From: Aegilops tauschii subsp. strangulata
Taxonomy: Eukaryota > Streptophyta > Magnoliopsida > Poales > Poaceae
Length of the DNA stretch: 64,000 bases
Assembly: GCF_002575655.3 (NCBI RefSeq)
Contig: NC_053039.3
Location: 48,423,290 to 48,487,289, forward strand
Direction of reading: 5' to 3'
Under the pieces are notes generated by a model. The model saw only the letters and a list, made by a program, of their open reading frames with translations, ran no database searches and was not told the DNA's origin. Shown one piece after another: positions 22,328 through 32,229 of the stretch. How positions within the stretch are numbered: position 1 is the stretch's first letter; every line of letters begins with the position of its first letter. Made by a program: the position numbers and the translations under genes.

Positions 22328-24545
22328 TTATGTTGTCAGTACGGCTACTGTGACCCAGGTGGGTGGGTTGGGTGGTGGAGAGTTGGAGTCGGCCACCGCC
22401 TGTTGTGTCGTTGCAGTCCCCGGGCCGGGTTCTGAAGTCGCCGGACCGGGTGCGACTACGGCAGTCCCCGGGCCGCTTGTCGAAGTCCCCGAGCCGCCTG
22501 CTGGGTTCCCCCAGTCGGATCCGACTGCATCAAGGGCAGGCGGTACGAAGATAGAGTCCGATTCTGGAGACGGCTTGATAGACGGTTTGAGGAGGCGTTG
22601 GAGAGAGACACCGGTTGGTATAGCTTGTCGGGTGGAGCCGGTCCGTTCCAGGGCATCTGCTTGCTCGTTGTCGGCCCGTGGCACGTGGAGGAACTCGCAC
22701 CCTTCAAAGTATCCGCTGATTTGCTGGATGAGGAATCGATAGCTCGCCATGTTTGCGTCCTTGGCGTCCCAGTCGCCAGATGACTGCTGGACCACCAAAT
22801 CCGAGTCGCCGTGACACAGGATCCGGCGTATGCCGAGCTCTTCGGCTAGCCGGAGCCCGTGTATGAGCGACTCGTACTCAGCCACGTTGTTGGAGGCGGC
22901 AAAATGGATTTGCAATGTGTATCTGAGCTTGTCGCCCTTGGGAGAGGTGAGGACGATGCCGGCTCCCAAGCCGGTGCGCATCTTAGATCCGTCGAACTGC
23001 ATCCGCCAATGAGTGGAGTCGGGAGCCGGCGGTAGGTACTGGGTCTCGGCCCAGTCGACAAGGAAGTCGGCCAATGCTTGAGACTTGATGGCGGTGCGGG
23101 GCTGGTAGAAGATCGTGTAAGGAGCCAGCGCAATGGCCCACTTAGCCACCCGGCCGGATGCATCTCGGCTGCCTATGATCTCGGCAAGTGGGGCGGTGCA
23201 TACGACCGTGATGGGATGCTCTTGAAAGTAGGGCTTCAGCTTCTTGGCGGCGAAGTACACTCCATAGCACATCTTCTGGTAATGCGGGTAGTTTTGCTTC
23301 GAGGTGGACAGTACTTCGCTTAAATAATATACCGGCCTCTGGACTAACTGAGCTCGGCCTTCTTCTGGGCGCTGGACCACGATAACTGTACTGACCACTC
23401 GGCTAGTCGCGGCAATGTAAAGGAGCATGGGCTCTTTCTCAGTCGGCGCTGCTAGGACAGGTGGTGTGGTCAGCATCTTCTTAAACTCATGGAAAGCTTG
23501 GTCTGCTTGGTCGTTCCACTCGAAGTGGGAGGACTTCTTCATGAGTCGGTACAGGGGGAGAGCCTTCTCCCCTAGCCGGCTGATAAAGCGGTTTAGGGAG
23601 GCCAGGCACCCAGTAAACTTCTGAACGTCTCGCAACTTGGTAGGAATCTCCATTCTCTCTATGGCCTTGATCTTCACTGGGTTGCACTCAATGCCGCGTC
23701 CGGAGACCAAAAATCCTAGAAGCTAGCCGGCTGGTACTCCGAACACGCATTTCTCGGGGTTGAGCTTGATCTGGAATCGGCGCAAGTTGGCAAATGTTTC
23801 TCTGAGGTCTTCCAGCAGGGTACCGCGCTTCTTCGTCTTCACCACAATATCGTCTACATAGACGTGGGCATTTCTTCCGAGTTGCTTGAGGAGGCATTTC
23901 TGCATGCAACACTGAAAAGTGGCACCGGCATTCCTCAAGCCGAATGTCATAGTCAGGTAGCAGAAAGCTCCGAATGGTGTGATGAAGGCGGTCTTCAGGC
24001 GGTCGGCTGGGTCCAACTTGATCTAGTGGTATCCTGAGTAAGCATCCAAGAAACTCAACAGCTCGCATCCGGCTGTGGAGTCTATCACTTGATCAATCCT
24101 TGGTAGGGCAAACGGATCTTTGGGGCAGGCTTTGTTGAGGCTGGTGTAATCTATACACATACGCCATTTGTTGTTCTTCTTCAACACCAAGACCGGGTTG
24201 GCAAGCCACTCTAGAAAAAACACCTCCATAATGAAGCCGGCGGCCAGGAGCCGGGCTATCTCTTCTCCTACGATCCTTCTCTTCTCCTCCGACAGTCGGC
24301 GGAGAGGCTGCTTGACTGGTTTCGCGTCCGCTCGAACGTGTATCTTGTGCTCGGCGAAATCCTTCGGAACACCCGGCTTGTCCTTTGGGGACCATGCAAA
24401 GATGTCTCGATTCTCACGGAGGAAGTCGACGAGCTCGCCTTCCTATTTACTGTCTAGGTTTGCACCAATGACAGCAAACCTCTCCGGGTTCTCCGGGTCC
24501 AGAGGTATCTTCTTTGTCTCCTTGGCCAGCTGGAAGGAGCCCTAA
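22328..24545 (-). pseudogene. Gypsy reverse transcriptase with two RNase H domains
   Basis: The RT starts near 24500 (FAVIGANL, then FAEHKIHVRADAKPVKQPLR). Motifs follow: NKWRMCIDYTSLNKACPKD, LLSFLDAYSGYH, FGLRNAGATFQ and the catalytic HVYVDDIVV. The first RNase H (about 23400-23090) has the tether and Ty3-type core. A second, archaeal-type domain (MQFDGSKMRTGLGAGIVL, NVAEYESLIHGL, HGDSDLVVQQ) follows at about 22995-22650. This doubled RNase H is diagnostic for the Tat lineage. In-frame TAG stops at 24025-24023 (glutamine expected) and 23725-23723, and a stop near 24449, inactivate it. The tail is low-complexity, proline/glycine-rich sequence. Confidence 0.9.
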
Positions 24546-25145
24546 GCATCATATTCCTTGGGGCTGGGGGACAAGGCCGGCTGTTTGCCGGCCATGGCCA
24601 CGACTCGGTCCAGCATCTTCTTCTCTTCGGCAACCACGAGGGACTCGGCCAGTCGGCTGCTGGCCGCAGCGCACTCGATGGACTTCTTGTAGTCTCCGGC
24701 TATAGTGATGATCCCCTTCGAACTCGGCATACTGGGGCACAGCCATAAACTTGGCCAGGGCAGGTCGGCCAAGCAAGGCGTGGTAAGGTCTCTCTAGATC
24801 CACTACTTCAAACCAGATCGCTTCTCGGCGAAAGTGATCCTTGTCTCCGAAGAGAACATCCATCTTGATCTTGCCGATTGGGGAACAGGACAAGCCGGGT
24901 ATGATGCCATGGAACACAGTCCGGCTTGGCATGAGCTGCTTCGCCTTGAGGTTCAACTTCTCCATGGTGTCGCGGTACAGTATGTTGATGCTGCTTCCAC
25001 CATCAATCAGCACGCGGGAGAAACGGGCAGCTCGCCTTTCCGTCGCGAGGGTGACGTCCAACACCAATGCGTAAGAGCCAGGAGACGGCATCACCTCTGG
25101 GTGATCAGCCCGGCTCCAGATGATAGGCCTTTTAGACCAATGCAT
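24542..25145 (-). pseudogene. Gypsy aspartic protease
   Basis: The active-site motif is VLIDGGSSINILY, with DGG in place of the DTG/DSG of most retropepsins. DGG is common in this lineage. The flap and C-terminal region follow (IIPGLSCSPIGKIKMDVLFG, RPYHALLGRPALAKFMAVPQ). A frameshift near 24720 shifts the downstream part into another frame (GIITIAGDYKKSIECA, VVAEEKKMLDR). It would cut the Gag-Pol polyprotein. Confidence 0.85.
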
Positions 25146-25286
25146 GAACTCGGGGTTGCTGGCGGCGACCGCGTTGACATCTTGGTGCTGTCAGCGCCGA
25201 CTGCGCTTATCTTCAATCTGGCTCGTGAAGACGACGTAGGCGGCGTGCTCATCTGGGAACTCATCCTGAATGGCTCCGACTGCTGG

Positions 25287-27153
25287 TCAAACAGCCGGCT
25301 GTTGAGGAGCTGGAGGCGGCGGGCCGGGAGGCGGAGGCGGCACCAGCCCCTCGCCCTTGGAGATCCGCGTGAGCCAATGGCACTTCCGGGTCGTGTGGTT
25401 GGACGGCTTCGCGCCGCTGTGGAACTTGCAGGGGGCATCGAGAGTTTGCTCGTAGGAGAAGGCCGGCTGCCAAGCCGGCCTGCCGCCCTTCTTCTTGGGA
25501 GCGGGCTGCTCATCGGGCTGTTCGTCTTCGACGGTGGCGACTTGCCGACTGGTGGAAGGCGGCATAGGGGCCTTGCGCTTGTGGTCGTTCTGGTAGGGGC
25601 GTCGGTTGGAGTCACCAGCCGGCGTCTTGGGAGCCGGAGCGAGCACCTTTCCAGAGGCGTCCACTCGGAGCTCGGTCTTCATCGAGGAGTCGGCCGTGGC
25701 GTACTTGTCTGCTATGATCAGCAGCTCGTCGAGGGTGGTCAGCTCGTCGCAGAGGAGTCGGTGCTTGAGGAGGGTGCCCTCTCGGCACCCAGCGGTGAAG
25801 TATTCTATGGCTTGAACCTCGTGCACCCCCTCGCAGGAGTTGCGGAGCTCGGCCCAACGCGTGAGGTAGTCGCGAGTCGATTCGCTGGGCCCTTGGACGC
25901 ATAAGGAGAGCTGGCGGGGCTTGGGAGGCCGCTTGTATCTGCTGGTGAAGTTGCGTACGAAGACTTCCGTGAAGTCTAGCCAGCTGTTGACGCTGTAGGG
26001 CTTGAGGCTGTTCAGCCAGGTGTGTGTCGTGCCTTGAAGCATGAGAGGGACGTACTTCACGGCAACGCGCCTGTTGCCGTTTGCTATGCTGACTGCGGTA
26101 GAGTAGTCGATCAGCCAATCTTCCGGCTTCATGGAGCCGTTGTATTTTGGCGTGTCTCTGGGGAGTGAGAACCCCTTGGGGAAGGGCTCGTCGCGGATGC
26201 GGGGGCCAAAGCAAGGTGGGCCGACATCATCTTCTTCTTCTAGCGCAAGGGATCGCGCTAGGCGGTCGATCCGGTGGCGGGCATCATTCTCGCCGACTCC
26301 TTCACGGTGGCCTAGTCGGCCACCGAGAGTCGGGTGCGTGACAGGCGGCGGGGTGGGATATCTCTCCCCACGAGGCGGGGGGAGGCGGATTGCCTTGTCG
26401 TTCCACCGCTCGGGGGCGGCCTTCTGCGTCGCGCTCAATGATGATCCGAGTCCGGCTGCGGCTAGCAGCCGGCTCCTTGTCTTTCCTTGCGCGGGCGCCG
26501 CTTGCAGTCGGCGTCCGGGATGTCGCGGCGTGTTCTCGGCGTGGGGGAGGACTCTCAGCACGGGCGCCGGCTTCATGCCGTTCTGCGGCCGCGTCGATCA
26601 GTTGCTGGATGCGTCTAGTCATGTAGGGGAGCTCATCAGCCCCCAGCCCGTTCAGCTCTTCTGCGGCCGCCTGAGCGGCACGCAGGTTCTCGAGTGGCAT
26701 GGCGTAGACTGGGCGGTCTGCTCCCAGCATGCTGGTGATGGCCGCGCCGTGCTTCTTGACGAGGCTGGCTCGGCTCAGCCCGCCAGGAGGCGGCGTACCA
26801 AAGGCGGCGCGGTCGACTTCGCGCTGGTGAGCCTCTGTGAGGCGTCTCATGGATGCTATCTTCTGGCCCTCCGTGATGAGGGCAAGGCGGCGTGCCTCCA
26901 GAGTCTCGGCGTCGGCGTCGGCCGGGATGGGGACGGACAAGTCGTGCAGCGCCGCTTGTAGGGCGTTGTGGACGTTCTCGCCCGAGACGGCGCTATGGCT
27001 GATGACCAGCACCTCATTGATAGCGCTGTTGGCACTGTCGGCTCGAGGGAGAGGGTCGTCGATGATTACCACGTCGGTGAGGAAGGCGTCAAGCGATGCC
27101 GTGTCGGAGTCGACAAGCATCGGGTCGGTAGAGCCGACCGACTCCAAGTCCAC
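25287..27153 (-). pseudogene. Gypsy Gag (two frames)
   Basis: The start at 27153 (MDLESVGSTDPMLV) opens an acidic, Ala-rich N-terminal region that runs to 26302. A frameshift within 26300-26570 then moves coding into a second frame ending at 25287. The second part holds the retrotransposon gag domain (FPKGFSLPRDTPKYNGSMKP, DWLIDYSTAVSIANGNRRVA, WLNSLKPYSVNSWLDF, DYLTRWAELRNSCEG). It ends with a zinc-knuckle-like CKFHSGAKPSNHTTRKC and a polyproline tail. Gag forms the virus-like particle. Confidence 0.85.
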
Positions 27154-27411
27154 AGCAAGCTCGCTGGAGACGTGAAGCTGGTCGAGGAGGCTGACGAGGC
27201 GGCTCTCTGGGTAGTCTATGCCCGCGTCGGACGCGGGCTCGTCGGAGATGCGAGTCTCGCCAAGAAGGTGGCGAGGCAGCTCGCCGTGTAGCCACCGTCG
27301 ACGCCTTGCTGCGCGTCAGGGCAAGCGCCATCAGGCGTAGCGGGCTGGCTACGCTCGCGGGGGAGGAAAAGGGTTCCCGTCCAGAACAGGTCTCCGGACG
27401 ACGGTGCACCT

Positions 27412-27430
27412 GGCCCCACGGTGGGCGCCA
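27412..27430 (-). other. Gypsy primer binding site
   Basis: The complement reads TGGCGCCCACCGTGGGGCC and lies two bases inside the LTR end at 27433. This form of primer site is frequent in grass gypsy elements. It identifies 27433-28616 as the 5' LTR. Confidence 0.85.
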
Positions 27431-27432
27431 AA

Positions 27433-28616
27433 TGTCGGGTGGTAGGTGCGACATATGCCAACGGGTGGCTTATCATTGTGGGAGCCAGTAAGACATCGCC
27501 GGTGCCTGGAAACGGGATAAGGCGAAGACATGCATGCCGGCGAATCTTACCCAGGTTCGGGGCTCTCCGTGGAGATAACACCCCTAGTCCTGCTCTGTGG
27601 GGTCTCCGCATGATCACTAGATCAACACAAGTAGCTACAAGTGCTCCTTGAGATGTTTGGCTAGGGGAAGAAGAAGGGCAAGGCTAGCTCTCCTTTTCTT
27701 TCTATGTGGTGTGTAAAACTCTATGAGATCAACCCTTTGCATGGGTGTCCCGGGGGATTTATATAGGCCTACCCCCCAGGGGTACAATGGTAATCCGGCT
27801 GGGCGCGGGTCCCAGCTGTCAGTGTCTGCGCTCGCCGGCTTCTCTGTCGGCCGTAGGGGCCCGCCGACTGGTGGGTCCCGCCGGCTGCCGGCCTCTTGGC
27901 CGACAGGCCGGCCCCACCGCCTGGGGGCCTTGTCGGCGGCTGGTTACTGTTGCCTCGCCCCTGATGACGAGGGCTTTGTCGAGGTAAGCGTGGCTACAGT
28001 GCCGCCGCCTTGAGGGCTCTCACTGTAGCCTCACCTCGTCTTGTCTCCTTAATGATGCACATGTTTCGAGGGAGGGAGGTAGCCGGCTATTGGGAGCCGG
28101 CTACGCCCCAGGCCGACTAGGGGAGGCCGGGCCGCCTTCGAGCGTCTCTCTGGCTAAAGGGGCCCGCCGCACGCGGGCCGTACTGGTGCCTGTTGTGGGT
28201 GACGTCGGGGTCAACATGGCTACAGTGCCGCGCCGGACGGGGGATGGCTAACCCGTACGACGCCCTGTGGCCATGCATGCTCCGGGATTCGGGGGTGGTA
28301 GGCTGTACTGCGGCCACGCCCCGTCTTATCACCGTTATGTGGGTGCAGTCTTGGTGGGTGCAGTCTTGGCGGGTGCAGTCTTGGCCGGCTTCTGGGGGTC
28401 GGCCATCTTCATGGCCGGCTTTTGGGAGTCGGCCATCTCGTAGCTTTCTTCGAGAAGGTTTTTTAGGCCGAGTCGCCTTTTGGTAGTCGGCCCTGGGGAT
28501 AGCCGGCCAGGGAAGGCGGCCCCATGCTCTGGATGCTTGAAGGCTCGATTGGCCTGATAAATTTTTGAAGAGCCAGGGGGAGTCGGTTAGGCTATCCATG
28601 GCCATTTACTCCGACA
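27433..28616 (-). repeat. 5' LTR of the Tat gypsy element
   Basis: 1184 bases, near-identical to 14685-15896 including its ends. High similarity between the two LTRs points to a fairly young insertion relative to the surrounding decayed DNA. Confidence 0.95.
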
Positions 28617-29057
28617 AAAAAAGTGCATTCAAATGACTTTCTGGATATCGTCACACAAATACTGGCAACTCACATACAAAATCCTGGCAAGTAAACCCAA
28701 AAAAATAGGCAAATCACCTTCTAATGTGCGCCTAAAAAAATAACAAGAACAACAATCATTTGAGGGATGTGTTGTTGCTGTTAACATACCCGGATCATCA
28801 TTGGCAAAACTGACGCATGTGTTGTCGTTAAACAGCAAATCTAGATGACTTTTTGGATATCATCATACAGATATTGTCAAACTCACATACAAAAATTCAG
28901 GCACAACCCAGGCAAAAACGCCTTCTGATGCACACCAAAAAAATAACAAAAAATACATCACTACAGATGCAGCAACATATCCAGATGCCTAGATCATAGG
29001 TCACATATTTGAGAAGGCTGCAGAAACTAAAAACATGAACGAAAAAGCAGTTTCGAT
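28617..29057. repeat. Continuation of the old host element, with a diverged direct repeat
   Basis: No gene seen. Two diverged copies of about 125 bases lie near 28625-28748 and 28838-28960. They share ATGACTTTYTGGATATC, CAAACTCACATACAAAA-like and ACCAAAAAAATAACAA blocks in order. This is the upstream flank of the minus-strand gene that starts at 14657, displaced by the gypsy insertion. Confidence 0.6.
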
Positions 29058-29066
29058 TGAAAAACT

Positions 29067-29530
29067 GATTTTTTTGTCCAAAAGGACCCCCTAGCAAAAT
29101 GAATTGGCAAAAAGGACCACTCGTCGAAAACATTGATAAAAAGGACCCCCTCGGCCATGGCGGCAGGCGCAGCAGGCGACACGTGTCACCTGCCGCGACG
29201 CTAGGAGGCGGCCGGCCCTGCCGCCACGCCTGCAGGGGGCGACCAGGCTAAAACGTGAATCGCACAGTATCCCGAGCTAGGACGGAACGGGCGAGGCCAG
29301 GTGGGCCATGCCGCCACCGTGCGAGGCGGCCTCCGTTGCCGCTGTCGCTCGCAGGCCGACAGGCCGTGCTGCTCGTGGGCCCAGCCTGTGGGCCATGCTG
29401 CCACCACAGCAGGCGGCATCCCTCTGTTGCTGCACGTGCGACAACGACGCAGACGGCGCTGATTCCCGTGCTAACGGCGCTGATTCTCGTGCCAACGGCG
29501 CTGATTTTCACGGGCGGGAATCTGTGCATA
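29067..29530 (+). repeat. Left long terminal inverted repeat of the Mutator-like element
   Basis: It is collinear with the complement of about 32230-32685. Shared blocks include GTCCAAAAGGACC, GACACGTG, GTGGGCCATGCCGCCACC-like and GGCGCTGATTCCC. The inner border is only approximate. Confidence 0.7.
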
Positions 29531-29669
29531 TTCGACTGCTTGTGCCGACACTCAGCGGTGCCGGTTGGTTTTGCTTTAGCGGACGCGGCCGCATCAGTCA
29601 CTCACCTTTGCATTTGCTTTAGAGGATGCGACCGCATCAATCAGTCAGCACTGTTTTGGATCACGCGTA

Positions 29670-29738
29670 TTTCCCGCCTAAAATTTTGTCTGTTCGCGCC
29701 TATTTTTTCGCCATCATTTGTCGTCTGAGCCTATAAAA
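29670..29738 (+). promoter_or_regulatory. Promoter of the plus-strand gene: E2F-like sites and TATA box
   Basis: TTTCCCGCC lies at 29670-29678 and GTTCGCGCC at 29692-29700, both close to the E2F consensus TTTSSCGC. A TATA box (TATAAAAGG) follows at 29732. The ATG is at 29826. Confidence 0.6.
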
Positions 29739-29825
29739 GGAGACACCGAGGCTCTCATCATCCTCGTCCAGCCATCCTTGAAATCGCCACTGCGCAAAGT
29801 GTGTAACACATTTTTTTCAGTCAGT

Positions 29826-30035
29826 ATGAGTTTGCCTTGCTCGGATCAAAGCATTAGGTCAAGGAAAATGAAGAATGCAAGTTTGCCTCCGGGGGTGGCA
29901 GTCCCGCGGTGTTGGTGTGGCGATCTTTGCAAGGTGAATGAGGTGATGGATTTTTCACATTGGTTGGGCATGAAGTTTTTCATGTGCGCCAATTATGAGG
30001 AAGATCCACCCGTGTATAGTTTTAGAATAAATTAG
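29826..30035 (+). CDS. Small cysteine-rich protein with GRF-like zinc-finger pattern (69 aa)
   Basis: The start at 29826 is the first ATG downstream of the TATA box; an upstream in-frame ATG at 29718 lies before the TATA box and is excluded. The protein begins MSLPCSDQSIRSRKMKNASL. Its core is PRCWCGDLCKVNEVMD, then WLGMKFFMCANYEEDPP. This spacing (CWCG ... FF.C.NY) resembles GRF-type zinc ribbons, short nucleic-acid binding modules found in many grass transposon genes. It ends YSFRIN at 30035. The typical protein is longer, so further exons might have followed. It converges with the minus-strand gene; only 153 bases separate the stop codons. Expression and function are unproven. Confidence 0.5.
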   Translation: MSLPCSDQSIRSRKMKNASLPPGVAVPRCWCGDLCKVNEVMDFSHWLGMKFFMCANYEEDPPVYSFRIN

Positions 30036-30188
30036 TGGCATTTTCTTTCCCTCCACTAATTATCGAACATCGTGCAACAACAACAAAATGAAATTAAGAT
30101 AGAACATAATGCCGTACAATAAGAGAGTACAAACTAATAATGCAAGTACATCTGAATTAAACGGTAGAACTGGAATACAGCTTAAAAA

Positions 30189-30689
30189 CTACATGAAGGC
30201 ATCATCGTCATCCTCCGTCGATGCAGAACTCTTGCCCTTCGAGGATGCAGAACTCTTACCCTTGGACGATGCAGAACTCTTGCCCTTCGAGGATGCAGTA
30301 CTCTTGCCCTTGGACGATGCAGAACTCTTGCCCTTTGACGATGCAGAACCCGAAAGCGGCGGCATGAAGATATCTTCTTCGTCCTCGCTCTCCTCAGTCC
30401 ATAAAAATGGATGTTTTTCTGCAGTCCTTCTGAAAGTTTCACTCTTCGGCTCCACTACCTTCTTCCACCTTGCATGCAACCTAAGAAGTTCTTTACGTAC
30501 CTCCTCATAGGTCCTTTCAGGCCACCCAGACCTACGTAATTCGTGAGCCAACTCATTCATTATGGTGTCACTACCGGTGAGTTTGTCCCATGGAACTATC
30601 CTATTGTCCATCCTGAAATCGGTAGCTAGCCTCAGAAGAGTCCTCCTCATCCCAGGGTGAAAACTACGGTCGAAAGGATAATGGGACAT
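30189..30689 (-). CDS. Unrecognised helical protein with Ser/Lys octapeptide tail (166 aa)
   Basis: The intact frame begins MSHYPFDRSFHPGMRRTLLR at 30689, about 50 bases below a TATA box. Residues 15-90 are helical and charged (WDKLTGSDTIMNELAHELRR, then WPERTYEEVRKELLRLHARW); the Trp spacing faintly recalls Myb/SANT-like or trihelix modules, but I do not claim one. An acidic stretch (EESEDEEDIF) follows. Then come repeats of SSASSKGK, encoded by 24-bp tandem units, and a final acidic DDDDAFM. The SKGK tail looks like a disordered, basic, nucleic-acid or nuclear-retention segment. I do not recognise the family. Being open and promoter-linked inside a decayed region argues for recent constraint. 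Confidence 0.55.
   Translation of the reverse strand: MSHYPFDRSFHPGMRRTLLRLATDFRMDNRIVPWDKLTGSDTIMNELAHELRRSGWPERTYEEVRKELLRLHARWKKVVEPKSETFRRTAEKHPFLWTEESEDEEDIFMPPLSGSASSKGKSSASSKGKSTASSKGKSSASSKGKSSASSKGKSSASTEDDDDAFM
30212..30352 (-). repeat. 24-bp tandem coding repeats (SSASSKGK)
   Basis: About six near-identical units of the plus-strand form GATGCAGAACTCTTGCCCTT plus four bases alternate between two subtypes. They keep the reading frame of the minus-strand gene. Confidence 0.85.
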
Positions 30690-30737
30690 CTCGACTACAC
30701 TACACTCGAATGCTTATCCACCTCCGTCTGAAGGGGG

Positions 30738-30745
30738 TTTTATAG
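30738..30745 (-). promoter_or_regulatory. TATA box of the minus-strand gene
   Basis: CCTATAAAACCCC on the minus strand lies about 50 bases before the ATG at 30689. That leaves a short 5' UTR of some 20-25 bases. Confidence 0.6.
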
Positions 30746-30771
30746 GTAGAGAGGAGATAATGGCGGGAGAG

Positions 30772-30971
30772 AACGACTGCGGTATGGCGGGAAAGGGTTG
30801 GCGGGAACATATGGCGGGAAGGGGTTGGCAGGAAACGGGTGGCGGGAAGATATGGCGGGAAGGGGGTGGCGGGAAGATATGGCGGGAAGGGGTTGGCGGG
30901 AAACGGGTGGCGGGAACATATGGAGGGAAAGCGTTGGCGGGAAAATATTGAGGGGAAAGGGTTGCGCGAAA
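30772..30971 (-). promoter_or_regulatory. Dense array of E2F-like sites (GGCGGGAA) upstream of the minus-strand gene
   Basis: Eleven GGCGGGA motifs start at 30772, 30786, 30800, 30813, 30841, 30854, 30868, 30881, 30895, 30909 and 30936. Ten of them read GGCGGGAA and three GGCGGGAAA. Degenerate units and a GCGCGAAAA (about 30964) complete the array. On the minus strand these are TTCCCGCC, the E2F consensus orientation reading towards the TATA box at 30745. The spacing is mostly 13-14 bases, with a larger gap where units are degenerate, so it is also a minisatellite. Confidence 0.7.
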
Positions 30972-30989
30972 ATATATGAACGGAGTCCA

Positions 30990-32229
30990 AATAGTTCGAA
31001 TAAATATCCGTCACCAGTAATATATGAACGGAGTCAACCTATTATCACACGAACATCAATATTACACACGGATTTTTCTTTCTGCTATCAAAAGTATGAA
31101 AATAGCACTTGCATGTATGTGGTCATCACCTCAAAAGGGACAGCGAAGATGGAAACACAATTTCTTCAATCACGTCATCTCCTCCTTGTTTGCTACTAAG
31201 ATGAATTATTTTACCTAATTACATACATCATTAAGTACATTATCACCTAATCTTAACATATAAAATTTAGATTATTGCGACACAACAAAGTAGACCAACG
31301 GTTTCCTAACCATAGACTTATTAATAAACATACCACATGAAATAACATACCACATGCAACGAACAATTACAGTGCAATTTTTTCTTAATTACCGTATTGA
31401 GAGCTTCTCGCATATCAATACTAATGGACGCAGCTAACATTGATACAACATCGTCAACCTACTCTCCTCAAAAAAATAGTATAAATGTTGTATCTGTCGT
31501 CTGAAATTTTTCCTAACCTCTAAGCACTAACATCGCATAGCTAATGACGAGCTAAATGACTAACTAATTACCACCGTGCATGCACACAAAAATCCATGTA
31601 TTGCAAAGCTCATACTTTAATCTTCAACTTCGTAGTTCACTTCGCTACGCAAATCCTACTCCTGAAGCTCTAAATGACTCCAAATGACTCCTCCAAGTGC
31701 TGAAATAATGCCTAAAACAACAGACAATACACACTTAGGAACTAATCAAACAGAACAAAAACATCATGCATGCGAACGAAACCAACAAAAATGGATAGAT
31801 CTTACCTTAATCTATCTTTTCTTCAACTTCACCATCTTCGAAATCCAACTCTAAATCGGCCAAAATCACGAGTGAAAGTGGCTACCAAGTTTTTCTTTAT
31901 GTGTATCTTGTAGACTTAGAGAGAGCAGAGAGGCAGAGAAGGCAACCAGAGATATTCGAGAGAGAGTGTATGCGCACGGAGCCGCGGATGTGCGTTTAAA
32001 AGAAGAGGAGCACTGTATTGTCGGCGGAACGAGCCAGAACTCACCTATGGCGGCCTCGGATTCCAGCATCGCGGTGTCTCATCACACGCAGCAACAATAA
32101 CGCTCTCGAGTGTGCGGCAGGAAAACACGCGTAGAAATCAGCACGCCTAAGTGCTGTCGCTTCGGCTGCAGCAATAGACGGAAGCGGGAATCACACACTG
32201 CTTTAATCAGTGTCGTCTACGTAGGAATT
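30990..32229. other. Inner non-coding region of the Mutator-like element
   Basis: AT-rich, no convincing long frame. Around 31800-32060 the minus strand shows a C/T-rich leader-like stretch, a short ATG frame (ATGGTGAAGTTGAAG near 31830) and a GTAAG splice-donor-like site near 31805. It could be a remnant of a third gene reading inward from the right terminus. That is weak. Confidence 0.4.

Larger units (their letters stand above)
14685..28616 (-). mobile_element. Complete Tat-lineage Ty3/gypsy LTR retrotransposon
   Basis: The LTRs are 14685-15896 (3') and 27433-28616 (5'); both begin TGTCGG and end CCGACA. The primer site complement lies just inside the 5' LTR and a purine-rich tract just inside the 3' LTR. 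Gag, protease, RT, RNase H, a second RNase H-like domain and integrase follow in Ty3/gypsy order on the minus strand. The dual RNase H and a long antisense gene before the 3' LTR are features of the Tat lineage (Grande/Retand/Ogre relatives). Insertion was into an A-rich site, with AAAAA on both sides. All coding parts carry frameshifts or stops, so it is not autonomous now. Confidence 0.93.

Noticed and set aside
24834..25904. 356-codon plus-strand frame
   Set aside because: Antisense of gypsy gag and protease; the minus strand carries the recognisable motifs.
26131..26961. 276-codon plus-strand frame
   Set aside because: Antisense of the gypsy gag N-terminal region; no family resemblance.
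29718..29828. Upstream in-frame ATG at 29718 for the GRF-like gene
   Set aside because: It lies before the TATA box at 29732, so it would not be in the mRNA; 29826 is the first ATG after it.
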